Shown here: one piece after another, positions 22,202 to 29,686 of the stretch | Layout of the letters: each line of letters opens with the position of its first letter | How positions within the stretch are numbered: the stretch's first letter is position 1 | NCBI RefSeq assembly: GCF_003346515.1 | Contig: NZ_QQNA01000123.1 | Coordinates: 1-35,688, forward strand | DNA from: Streptomyces corynorhini | Lineage (GTDB): Bacteria > Actinomycetota > Actinomycetes > Streptomycetales > Streptomycetaceae | DNA: 35,688 nucleotides | Direction of reading: 5' to 3' | Notes under the pieces: model-generated | Databases searched by the model: none | The model's input: only the letters and a program-made list of their open reading frames with translations | Told to the model about the DNA's origin: nothing | Program-made: the position numbers and the translations under genes

Positions 22202-23932
22202 TCAGCCCACGTACGGGTCGGGCACCTCGCCCGGCCTGGCGAGGAAGGCGAAGTCGCAGCCGGTGTCGGCCTGGGTGATCTGCTCGTTGTACAGGGCGCC
22301 GTAACCGCGCCCGTACCGCTCGGGCGGTGCGGTCCACTCGGCTCCGCGCCGGGCCAACTGGGCTTCTTCCACGTGAAGATGGAGGCTGCGGGCCTCGACG
22401 TCCAGAGTGATCGAGTCGCCGGTCCGCACCAGCGCCAGCGGTCCGCCGACATACGACTCGGGTGCGATGTGCAGCACGCACGCGCCGTAACTCGTCCCGC
22501 TCATCCGGGCGTCGGAGAGCCGCACCATGTCCCGCACACCCTGCTTGAGCAGATAGTCGGGGATCGGCAGCATGCCGTACTCCGGCATCCCGGGACCGCC
22601 CTTGGGGCCCGCGTTGCGCAGCACCAGCACATGGTCGGGGGTGAGGGCCAGGGCCGGGTCGTTGATAGTGCGCTGCATCGTGCGGTAGTCGTCGAAGACC
22701 ATCGCGGGGCCGGTGTGTTCGAGCAGCCGGGGTTCGGCGGCGATGTGCTTGATGACCGCACCGTCGGGGCAGAGGTTGCCGCGCAGCACCGCCACCCCGC
22801 CCTCCGGCGCGAGCGCGTCCTCCCGCTCCCTGATGACCCGCGGATTGTGGACGAGCGCCCCGTCGAGCTGCTCGCGCAGTGTGGTGTGGGCGACGGTCGG
22901 ACGGTCCAGGTGCAGGACGTCCGTCAGCCGGGTCAGGAAGGCGGGCAGCCCGCCCGCGAAGTGGAAGTCCTCCATCAGGTACCGCCCGCCGGGGCGCAGG
23001 TCGGCCAGGACCGGTACGGTCCGCGCGATCCGGTCGAAGTCGTCCAGGGTCAGCCGGATACCGGAGCGCCCCGCCATCGCGATCAGATGGATCACCGCGT
23101 TGGTCGAGCCGCCCAGCGCGAGGACGGTGGCCACCGCGTCCTCGTACGCCTCCCTGGTCAGCAGCTTCGACAGCCGCAGATCCGCGAGCACCAGCTCGAC
23201 GACGCGTCTGCCGGAGGCGGCGGCCATCCGCTCGTGCCCCGAGTCCACGGCCGGGATCGACGACGCGCCCGGCATGGTCACCCCGAGCGTCTCGGCGGCG
23301 GCGGTGAGCGTCGAGGCGGTCCCCATGGTCATACAGGTGCCGGGGGAGCGGGCCAGCCCGTTCTCCAGCTCGGCCAGCTCCGCGTCGCCGATCAGCCCGG
23401 CGCGCCGCTCGTCCCAGTACTTCCACATGTCCGTGCCGGACCCCAGCACCTCGTCGCGCCAGTGCCCCGGCAGCATCGGCCCTGCCGGGACGAACACCGC
23501 GGGCAGGTCCACACTGGCCGCGCCCATCAGCAGCGCCGGCGTCGACTTGTCACAGCCGCCCAGCAGCACCGCCCCGTCCACCGGATAGGAGCGCAGCAGC
23601 TCCTCGGTCTCCATCGACAGCATGTTGCGGTACAGCATGGGTGTCGGCTTCTGGAAGGTCTCGGAGAGTGTGGAGACCGGGAACTCCAGCGGGAAGCCGC
23701 CCGCCTGCCACACTCCGCGCTTGACGGCCTGGGCGCGCTCGCGCAGATGCATATGGCAGGGGTTGATGTCCGACCAGGTGTTGAGGACCGCGATGACCGG
23801 CTTGCCGAGGTGCTCCTCCGGCAGATAGCCGAGCTGGCGGGTGCGCGCCCGGTGGCTGAAGGAACGCAGCCCCGACGCGATGTCGCTCCCGTACCACTGG
23901 TGGCTGCGCAGCCGCTCCGGCCGTACGGTCAT
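22202..23932 (-). CDS. IlvD/Edd-family sugar-acid dehydratase
   Basis: A 576-aa iron-sulfur dehydratase. The cluster ligands are C59 (NTWSDINPCH), C127 (LLGGCDKSTPA) and C200 (SPGTCMTMGTAST). Family members dehydrate 2,3-dihydroxy acids: branched-chain precursors, phosphogluconate, or sugar acids such as arabinonate, xylonate and galactonate. Coupling by an ATGA overlap to a DapA-like aldolase/dehydratase gene and to a GntR regulator points to a sugar-acid pathway, not to isoleucine/valine synthesis. L-arabinonate-type activity fits the N-terminal LRSHQWYG start and arabinan side chains of RG-I, but galactonate or rhamnonate cannot be excluded. Confidence 0.87.
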   Translation of the reverse strand: MTVRPERLRSHQWYGSDIASGLRSFSHRARTRQLGYLPEEHLGKPVIAVLNTWSDINPCHMHLRERAQAVKRGVWQAGGFPLEFPVSTLSETFQKPTPMLYRNMLSMETEELLRSYPVDGAVLLGGCDKSTPALLMGAASVDLPAVFVPAGPMLPGHWRDEVLGSGTDMWKYWDERRAGLIGDAELAELENGLARSPGTCMTMGTASTLTAAAETLGVTMPGASSIPAVDSGHERMAAASGRRVVELVLADLRLSKLLTREAYEDAVATVLALGGSTNAVIHLIAMAGRSGIRLTLDDFDRIARTVPVLADLRPGGRYLMEDFHFAGGLPAFLTRLTDVLHLDRPTVAHTTLREQLDGALVHNPRVIREREDALAPEGGVAVLRGNLCPDGAVIKHIAAEPRLLEHTGPAMVFDDYRTMQRTINDPALALTPDHVLVLRNAGPKGGPGMPEYGMLPIPDYLLKQGVRDMVRLSDARMSGTSYGACVLHIAPESYVGGPLALVRTGDSITLDVEARSLHLHVEEAQLARRGAEWTAPPERYGRGYGALYNEQITQADTGCDFAFLARPGEVPDPYVG

Positions 23933-24840
23933 ATCGCCCACCCCGCGACCAGCGCGGCGACGGCGGCACGCCGCTCCTCGGGCAGTTCGCGGCTCGGCGG
24001 ACGCAGCTCGCGCCGGCACAGTCCGAGGGAGGCCAGCGCCTCCTTGACCACCGTCACGTTGTCGGCGGACCGGCTCGCGGCGCGCAGCTCCTCGAAGGGC
24101 CTGATCTGCTCCCACACCTTCATGGCGCCCGCGTAGTCCCCGGCCCGCAGCGACTCCAGCATCCCCAGCGAGACGGCCGGCGCCACATTGACCAGACCCG
24201 AGGTGAAACCGGTGGCCCCGCCCGCGAAGTAGGCCGGCGCGTACAGCTCGGCGAGGCCCGCCACCCAGACGAACCGCTCCAGGCCCGCGTCGCGTGCGAA
24301 GGCCGCGAAGCGCGCGGCGTCCGGCACGGCGTACTTCGCGCCGATGACATTGGGGCACAGCTCGCCGAGCGCCGCGAGCGTCTCGCCGCGCAGCCGCGTG
24401 TCACGGATGTACGGGACCACGCCCAGCTCCGGCACCGCCTCGGCGACGGCCCGGTGGTAGTCGACCCAGCCCGCCTGCGACACATAGGGATGCACCGGCT
24501 GATGCACCATCACCATCCGCGCCCCGACGGCACGGGCATGGCGCGCGGAGGCCACGGCGGTGGGCACGTCGAGGCCGATGCCGACGAGGATCTCGGCCCG
24601 GTCCCCGGCCTCCTCGACGGTCAGCTCGGTCACCTCGCGGCGCTCGTCGGGGCTGAGCGCGTAGTACTCACCGGTGTTGCCGTTGGGCGTGAGGGTGCGT
24701 ACGCCGCCGTCGAGCAACCGGCGCAGCAGCGCCCGGTGCGCTTGCGTGTCGAGTGTGTCATCGGCGGTGAACGGGGTCACGGGGATCGCGACGACATCGG
24801 CGAGGGCATCGCGCGACGACGTGAGATCAGGGCTGCTCAT
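23929..24840 (-). CDS. Dihydrodipicolinate synthase-family aldolase or dehydratase
   Basis: A 303-aa class I lyase of the DapA/NAL family. The Schiff-base lysine is K169 in NVIGAKYAV, the conserved tyrosine is near Y144 (VVPYIRD), and the carboxylate-binding loop is NGNTGEYY (53-60), where GTTGE would mark dihydrodipicolinate synthase itself. Members with this loop act on 2-keto-3-deoxy sugar acids, by aldol cleavage or by dehydration to a semialdehyde. The start overlaps the GntR stop by 14 bp and its stop overlaps the dehydratase start (ATGA). Together dehydratase and this enzyme would form two consecutive steps of a non-phosphorylated sugar-acid route. Confidence 0.87.
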   Translation of the reverse strand: MSSPDLTSSRDALADVVAIPVTPFTADDTLDTQAHRALLRRLLDGGVRTLTPNGNTGEYYALSPDERREVTELTVEEAGDRAEILVGIGLDVPTAVASARHARAVGARMVMVHQPVHPYVSQAGWVDYHRAVAEAVPELGVVPYIRDTRLRGETLAALGELCPNVIGAKYAVPDAARFAAFARDAGLERFVWVAGLAELYAPAYFAGGATGFTSGLVNVAPAVSLGMLESLRAGDYAGAMKVWEQIRPFEELRAASRSADNVTVVKEALASLGLCRRELRPPSRELPEERRAAVAALVAGWAI

Positions 24841-25480
24841 GGGGGGTCTCCTCAGGGAATGCCCGCTGTACGAAGGAGGCGATGTGATCGTGCAGGGCCT
24901 GACCGGCTCCGTCGCTGTCGCCCGCGAGGGCGAGCCGCAAAATCTCCCGGTGCTCGGCGGCCTCCCGCTCCCAGGACGGGACGGCGGCCCAGGCGACGGT
25001 CGAGACCAGGGCGGCCTGGTCGCGTACCTCGTCGAGCATCCTGGCCAGCAGCGGATTGCCGCAGGGCAGATACAGCGCCCGGTGGAACTCCCGGTTGGCC
25101 AGCGACCGTTCGGCGCGGTCCGCCGCCTCGTCCGCCCTGACCAGCGCCTCCCGCGCGGGCTCCAGCGAGGCGCGGCGGGCGAGTGAACGCCGCAGCGCCT
25201 CCGGTTCGAGGAGCATCCGTACGTCGTAGACCTCGTGGGCCATGGCGGCGTCGACCGTGCGCACGGTGACGCCCTTGAACTGGCTCATGACCACCAGACC
25301 GGTGCCGGCCAGTGTCTTGAGGGCCTCGCGCACCGGCGTCTTCGACACACCGAAGCGCGCGGCGAGTTCGGTCTCCACCAGTGGCTGTCCCGGGGGGAGC
25401 CCCCCGGTGAGGATGGAGTGTTTGATCGCTTCGAGAACGTACTGCGTGCGGGAGGGGATCGGACTCGGGGCGAAGGCCAT
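24827..25480 (-). CDS. GntR-family regulator, FadR/FCD type
   Basis: A 217-aa regulator with an N-terminal winged helix (TQYVLEAIKHSILTGGLPPG, then LAARFGVSKTPVREALKTL) and a C-terminal helical FCD ligand domain with the metal-binding pattern D/R...H (NREFHRALY, AAEHREI, LHDHI). FCD regulators often sense organic or sugar acids, consistent with the co-transcribed dehydratase and aldolase. The ATG at 25480 is preferred over one 24 codons upstream, which would place operator palindromes inside the coding region. Confidence 0.9.
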   Translation of the reverse strand: MAFAPSPIPSRTQYVLEAIKHSILTGGLPPGQPLVETELAARFGVSKTPVREALKTLAGTGLVVMSQFKGVTVRTVDAAMAHEVYDVRMLLEPEALRRSLARRASLEPAREALVRADEAADRAERSLANREFHRALYLPCGNPLLARMLDEVRDQAALVSTVAWAAVPSWEREAAEHREILRLALAGDSDGAGQALHDHIASFVQRAFPEETPHEQP

Positions 25481-25502
25481 CGGCGCTCTCAGATCTCGTG
25501 TC

Positions 25503-25562
25503 TCATATATGACGTACGAAGTACGACGCGATGAAGCTAGGACGCCGCGCATGTTTCGTCAA
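25503..25562 (-). promoter_or_regulatory. gntR promoter with adjacent palindromes
   Basis: Read on the minus strand, -35 TTGACG (25557-25562), a 17-bp spacer and -10 TAGCTT (25534-25539) form a near-consensus promoter. Immediately downstream of the expected start lie CGTAC-GAA-GTACG (25513-25525) and TCATATATGA (25503-25512), both perfect palindromes. This fits autorepression by the GntR protein at the +1 region. Confidence 0.65.
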
Positions 25563-25612
25563 TGCTTCGCGCAGAAGTGCTCCGAGGTTCCCGTCGCCGC
25601 CCGGGACTCGCG

Positions 25613-25693
25613 TTGAAGCGCTTCGAGGGATGTCGTCCGAACCGTTGACGTAGAGCCGCAGAGGTCCATAACTTCTAGCGGCAAGCGCTTGCC
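25613..25693 (+). promoter_or_regulatory. Transporter 2 promoter flanked by two AAGCGCTT operators
   Basis: A -35 TTGACG (25645-25650), an 18-bp spacer and a -10 TAACTT (25669-25674) lie between two family B operators. TTGAAGCGCTTCGA (25613-25626) is upstream of the -35, and GGCAAGCGCTTGCC (25680-25693, perfect 14-bp palindrome) covers the expected start site. Their centres are 67 bp apart, so repression by a looping LacI-family protein is plausible. The same core occurs at transporter 1. Confidence 0.65.
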
Positions 25694-25727
25694 TAAAACG
25701 ATTCAACGAACGGCTGGAGGGTGAACT

Positions 25728-27011
25728 GTGCCGAGGACCGGGAGCGTTGACCGACGCGGCGTGCTCAGGCTCGCGGGCGGGTCGTTGGCCGCTTTCGGCC
25801 TGACGGCGGCCGGCTGCGGGGCGGGCGGCGGCTCGGGCGACGGGAGTGTGACGATCCGGTACGCCTGGTGGGGTTCCGACGACCGGGCGAAGCGGATCAA
25901 CGAGACGATCGCCCTCTTCGAGGAGAAGTACCCGAAGATCAAGGTCAAGACGGACTTCCAGCCCTATCTGGACTTCTGGAAGAAGTTCAACACCCAGGCG
26001 TCCGGCGGCAATCCGCCCGACGTGTTCCAGAACGCCATCGGGTTCCTGCGCAAGTACGACGAGAAGAACGTCCTGCTCGACCTCGGCGCGCAGGTCGAGG
26101 CCGGCCACCTCGGCATGGACGGCTTCCGCGCCGGACTGGAGAAGTTCGGCGAGGTCGACGGGAAGCTCCTCGGCGTCCCCGTCGGCAGCAACTCCATGGC
26201 CCTGGTCATCGACGAGAACGTCTTCCGGAAGGCGGGGATCACCCCGAAGCCCGGCTGGACCTGGGACGACTTCGACGCCGCGATGGTCAGGATCCGGGAC
26301 ACCCAGGGCCGGGCCGGTGACAGCGGGATGTACGGGGTCATGTACCTCTACGACCTCTATCTGCGCCAGCACGGCAAGGCGTTCTTCACCGCGAAGGGGC
26401 TCGGCTTCACCGAAGCCGACCTCAAGGAGTGGTGGACCAAGGCGTACGCCGGGGTGAGGTCGGGCGTCTACGCGGACCCCAGGAAGGTCGCGCAGATCAG
26501 GCCCAAGTCCGCGCTCGCCGCCGAACTCGCGGGCTGCGAGTTCACCTGGGACAACTTCGCCGTGCGCTACACCTCCGAGGGCAGGAGCGGCTACGGGCTC
26601 GCGCCCATCCCCACCACCGACGGCAAGAGGACCGGCCAGTACCTCGGCTCCCTGATGCTCAGCGGCTCCAAGCGCACCGAACACCCCAAGGAAGTGGCCC
26701 AGTTCATCGACTTCATGGTCCACGACCCCGAGGTCGCCAAGATCATGGGCTACGACCGCGGCGTTCCCACCACCACCGCGCAGTACGAGGCGTTCGAGCC
26801 CACCGACGAGGTCAACCGGGACATCGCCGCGTACGAGGACCAGCTTGTCGCCTCCGGGGTGCTGGAGGAGATCACACCGCACCCCTCGGGCGCCGATGTC
26901 GCCGAATCCGCCTTCCTGCGGCTCGCCGAGGAACTCGCCCTGGGCAAGCGCTCGGTGGACGACGCGGTGCGTCAGTTCTTCAGCGAGTCGAAGACGGCCC
27001 TCGGACGGTGA
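25728..27011 (+). CDS. ABC transporter sugar-binding lipoprotein 2
   Basis: A 427-aa solute-binding protein with a Tat-like start (DRRGVLRLAGG) and lipobox LTAAGC (C30), followed by a Gly-rich tether and mature IRYAWWGSDDRAKR. GGAGGG lies seven bases before the GTG. It is first in a plus-strand operon with two permeases and a YesL-like protein. YesO of B. subtilis, which binds RG-I fragments, is the functional analogue suggested by the neighbours (inference). Confidence 0.92.
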   Translation: MPRTGSVDRRGVLRLAGGSLAAFGLTAAGCGAGGGSGDGSVTIRYAWWGSDDRAKRINETIALFEEKYPKIKVKTDFQPYLDFWKKFNTQASGGNPPDVFQNAIGFLRKYDEKNVLLDLGAQVEAGHLGMDGFRAGLEKFGEVDGKLLGVPVGSNSMALVIDENVFRKAGITPKPGWTWDDFDAAMVRIRDTQGRAGDSGMYGVMYLYDLYLRQHGKAFFTAKGLGFTEADLKEWWTKAYAGVRSGVYADPRKVAQIRPKSALAAELAGCEFTWDNFAVRYTSEGRSGYGLAPIPTTDGKRTGQYLGSLMLSGSKRTEHPKEVAQFIDFMVHDPEVAKIMGYDRGVPTTTAQYEAFEPTDEVNRDIAAYEDQLVASGVLEEITPHPSGADVAESAFLRLAEELALGKRSVDDAVRQFFSESKTALGR

Positions 27012-28006
27012 GCGGGTCCACGGTGGCGGCCGGCCGGTCCGCCGCGCCCGACCGCCTCCCAGGCTCCCGGCCGCGCTCCGGCCGGGGCGGCCCCGGCGGC
27101 CCCGCCCCGCGTCGGCGGGGCCGCCGGGAGAACCTCGCGGGACTGCTCTTCATGTCCCCCTGGATCGCCGGGTTCCTGCTGCTCACCGCGGGCCCGATGA
27201 TCGCCTCGCTCTACTTCGCGTTCACCGACTACAACCTGTTCGACGCCCCCCGGTGGATCGGGCTGGACAACTTCACCGAGATGTTCGCCGACGCGCGCTG
27301 GCGCCATTCGGTCTCGGTGACGCTCTGGTACGTGGTCATCGGCACCCCGCTCAAACTGGCGGCGGCGCTCGGCGTGGCACTGCTGCTGAGCCGGAAGCGG
27401 CGCGGACAGGCTTTCTACCGGGCCGCGTTCTACGCGCCGTCCCTCATCGGCGCGAGCGTCTCCATCGCCATCGTCTGGAAGGCGATCTTCTCGGACGACG
27501 CCGTGGTCGACCGGGCCCAGCGGCTGTTCGGCCTCCCCGGGGGCGGCTGGGTCGGCGATCCCGACATGATCGTCTACAGCCTGGTGGCGCTCACGGTCTG
27601 GCAGTTCGGCGCGCCCATGGTGATCTTCCTCGCCGGGCTCAAGCAGGTGCCGGTCTCGCTCTACGAGGCGGCGGAGGTCGACGGCGCCGGGCCGCTGCGC
27701 CGGTTCTGGAACATCACCCTGCCGATGATCTCGCCGGTGCTCTTCTTCAATGTCCTGCTGGAGACGATCCACTCGTTCCAGATCTTCGGCTCGGCCTACA
27801 TCCTCGGCGGCGCCGGTGGCACCTGCGGCCCGGCCGACGGCACGCTCGTCTACACCTGTTACCTCTACATCCAGGGCTTCGAGAACAGCCGGATGGGCAT
27901 GGCCTCGGCCATGGCCTGGATGCTGCTGCTCGCCGTGGGCCTGGTGACCGCCGTGCTGTTCCGGTCCCAGAAGCGCTGGGTGCACTACGAGGAGGCGGCC
28001 CGATGA
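27008..28006 (+). CDS. ABC sugar transporter permease 2A (MalF type)
   Basis: A 332-aa permease with an Arg/Pro/Gly-rich N-terminus of about 45 residues, six hydrophobic segments beginning at LAGLLFMSPWIAGFLLL, and the EAA loop YEAAEVDGAGPLRRFW. The GTG start overlaps the binding-protein stop (GTGA). Two Cys residues (GGTCG, YTCY) lie in a predicted external loop near residues 273-285 and might form a disulfide. Confidence 0.92.
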   Translation: MSGSTVAAGRSAAPDRLPGSRPRSGRGGPGGPAPRRRGRRENLAGLLFMSPWIAGFLLLTAGPMIASLYFAFTDYNLFDAPRWIGLDNFTEMFADARWRHSVSVTLWYVVIGTPLKLAAALGVALLLSRKRRGQAFYRAAFYAPSLIGASVSIAIVWKAIFSDDAVVDRAQRLFGLPGGGWVGDPDMIVYSLVALTVWQFGAPMVIFLAGLKQVPVSLYEAAEVDGAGPLRRFWNITLPMISPVLFFNVLLETIHSFQIFGSAYILGGAGGTCGPADGTLVYTCYLYIQGFENSRMGMASAMAWMLLLAVGLVTAVLFRSQKRWVHYEEAAR

Positions 28007-28932
28007 CCACGCCGCGTACACCGCTGACGCCGTCCGCCGTCGCGTCCCCCTCCCGGCCGCCGCGCCCGGACCCGGCCGCCGCCGTACGGGCCGCCCGCCG
28101 CCGCGGCGCCGGTTCGCTCGCCTGGCACCTCGGCTCCCTCGCGGTCCTCGCGGTGGTGCTCTACCCGGTGATCTGGGTGATCGGCGGCTCGTTCAAACCG
28201 AACGACGAGATCGTCGGCAGCCTGGAGCTGTTCCCCACCGCCCCGATCGTCGAGAACTTCACCCGGCTCGCCGACGGGATCGCGGACATCCCGGTCACCA
28301 CCTTCTTCCTCAACTCCACCGTGCTGGCGCTGGGTTCCGTCGTCGGTGTGCTGTTCTCCTGCTCGCTGGCGGCCTACGCCTTCGCCCGGATCAGGTTCGC
28401 GGGGCGCGATCTGCTCTTCACCCTCATGATCGGCACACTGCTGCTGCCGTACCACGTGCTGCTCATCCCGCAGTACGTGCTCTTCCAGAGACTCGAACTG
28501 GTCAACACCTACGCGCCCCTGCTGCTCGGCAAGTACCTCGCCACGGAAGCCTTCTTCGTCTTCCTGATGATGCAGTTCATCCGGAATCTGCCGAAGGAGC
28601 TGGACGAGGCGGCGCGCCTCGACGGCTGCGGGCACGCCCGGATCTACTGGTCGATCGTGCTGCCGCTGTGCCGCCCGGCGCTGATCACCAGCGCCATCTT
28701 CACCTTCATCAACGCGTGGAACGACTTCATGGGCCCGCTGATCTATCTCAACGAGCCCGACAAGTACACCGTCTCGCTGGCGCTGAAGATGTTCGTGGAC
28801 CAGGACGGCGTGGCCAACTACGGCGGCATGATCGCCATGTCGCTCATCGCCCTGCTGCCCGTTCTGCTCTTCTTCCTCGCCTTCCAGCGCTATCTGATCG
28901 ACGGTATGGCCACCTCCGGACTGAAGGGCTGA
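28003..28932 (+). CDS. ABC sugar transporter permease 2B (MalG type)
   Basis: A 309-aa permease with six hydrophobic segments and the EAA-type loop DEAARLDGCGHARIYW. The ATG overlaps the preceding stop (ATGA), with GGAGG eight to ten bases upstream. It completes the second importer; the ATPase is not encoded in the window. Confidence 0.92.
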   Translation: MTTPRTPLTPSAVASPSRPPRPDPAAAVRAARRRGAGSLAWHLGSLAVLAVVLYPVIWVIGGSFKPNDEIVGSLELFPTAPIVENFTRLADGIADIPVTTFFLNSTVLALGSVVGVLFSCSLAAYAFARIRFAGRDLLFTLMIGTLLLPYHVLLIPQYVLFQRLELVNTYAPLLLGKYLATEAFFVFLMMQFIRNLPKELDEAARLDGCGHARIYWSIVLPLCRPALITSAIFTFINAWNDFMGPLIYLNEPDKYTVSLALKMFVDQDGVANYGGMIAMSLIALLPVLLFFLAFQRYLIDGMATSGLKG

Positions 28933-28939
28933 GCCGGGT

Positions 28940-29548
28940 ATGAGCGCGACCCGCACCACGAGCCGTCGGAGAGCCTCCCCCCGGGAGGAGTCCGGCTTCG
29001 CGCGGGGTTTCGGTGTCTTCGCCGAGGCCCTGTTGACCGGCGTGTGGATCGCGCTGGCCGCGCTGCCCCTGCTCACCCTGCCCGCCGCCTTCGCCGCGGG
29101 CGCGGCGCACCTGCGCCGGGTGCTGGCCCACGAGGTCGCCACCTGGCGGGAGTTCACCGCGGACCTGCGCGCCGCCGCCCGGCGCGGCTGGCTGGTCGGC
29201 GTGGCCGGCTGGGCGGCGGCCTGGCTGCTCCACGCGGACCTGGTGGTCGTACGGGCCGGGCTGCCCGGCGGACCGTTCGCCGGTACGGTCGGGGTGCTGG
29301 CCATGCTCGGCCTGCTCGCCGCCGGACTGCGGGCGGCCGTCTGCTGGCGGCCCGGCGCCTCGTGGCGGGCGCTGCTGCGCGCCGCCGCCCGCCGTACCGT
29401 ACGGGACCCCGCCGGATCGCTGCTGCTGATCTGCGGCCTGGCCGTGGTGCCGGTGTCGGCGTGGTTCGCCGCGCCGCTGGCCGCGCCCGCGCTCGGAGTG
29501 GTGGCCGCGGGCGCGCTGGCCGTCGAGCGCCGCCGCCCGGCCGGCTGA
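28940..29548 (+). CDS. YesL-like DUF624 membrane protein
   Basis: A 202-aa membrane protein with about four to five hydrophobic segments (ALLTGVWIALAALPLLTLPA; WLVGVAGWAAAWLLHA; then two more pairs) and the cytoplasmic AAHLRRVLAHE segment seen in YesL-type DUF624 proteins. It starts seven bases after the permease stop with a weak ribosome site. DUF624 genes (yesL, yesV) accompany RG-I transporters in B. subtilis; the function is not established, but a transport accessory role is commonly suggested. Confidence 0.78.
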   Translation: MSATRTTSRRRASPREESGFARGFGVFAEALLTGVWIALAALPLLTLPAAFAAGAAHLRRVLAHEVATWREFTADLRAAARRGWLVGVAGWAAAWLLHADLVVVRAGLPGGPFAGTVGVLAMLGLLAAGLRAAVCWRPGASWRALLRAAARRTVRDPAGSLLLICGLAVVPVSAWFAAPLAAPALGVVAAGALAVERRRPAG

Positions 29549-29588
29549 GCGGTCCCCGCCCGGCGGCCGTCACGTCGGACTACCTCCT

Positions 29589-29660
29589 CGCACCCGTACC
29601 CGCACTCGCATTCGTACCTGCACCCGCACCCGCACTCGCACCCGCACTCGCACCCGTGTA
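29589..29660. repeat. Hexanucleotide tandem repeat upstream of the PL26-like gene
   Basis: About eleven to twelve head-to-tail copies of a hexamer of type CGCACY (CGCACC, CGCACT and the variants CGTACC, CGCATT) fill most of the 138-bp gap before the PL26-like gene. The opposite strand carries many GGG/GTGCG runs that could form a G-quadruplex. It is not a CRISPR: there are no spacers. Copy-number slippage could change promoter or leader spacing. Confidence 0.85.
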
Positions 29661-29662
29661 TG

Positions 29663-29674
29663 TCATGCGCATGA
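29663..29674. promoter_or_regulatory. 12-bp palindrome next to the PL26-like start
   Basis: TCATGCGCATGA is a perfect palindrome ending 12 bases before the ATG and overlapping the bases just upstream of the AAAGGA ribosome site. Protein binding here would block translation or transcription start; it may also be chance. Confidence 0.35.
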
Positions 29675-29686
29675 AAGGAATGTGCG

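Noticed and set aside
22202..23932. Housekeeping dihydroxy-acid dehydratase (ilvD)
   Set aside because: It overlaps a DapA-like sugar-acid gene and shares an operon with a GntR regulator; the motifs fit the sugar-acid branch better.
23929..24840. Lysine-pathway dihydrodipicolinate synthase (dapA)
   Set aside because: The GTTGE loop is replaced by NGNTGE and the gene sits in a sugar-acid operon.
28003..28932. Missing ATPase gene of the importers taken as a defect
   Set aside because: Streptomyces carbohydrate importers of this type commonly use a shared ATPase encoded elsewhere, so absence here is normal.
29589..29660. CRISPR-like array
   Set aside because: The repeats are contiguous 6-mers with no spacers, and there are no cas genes; it is a simple tandem repeat.
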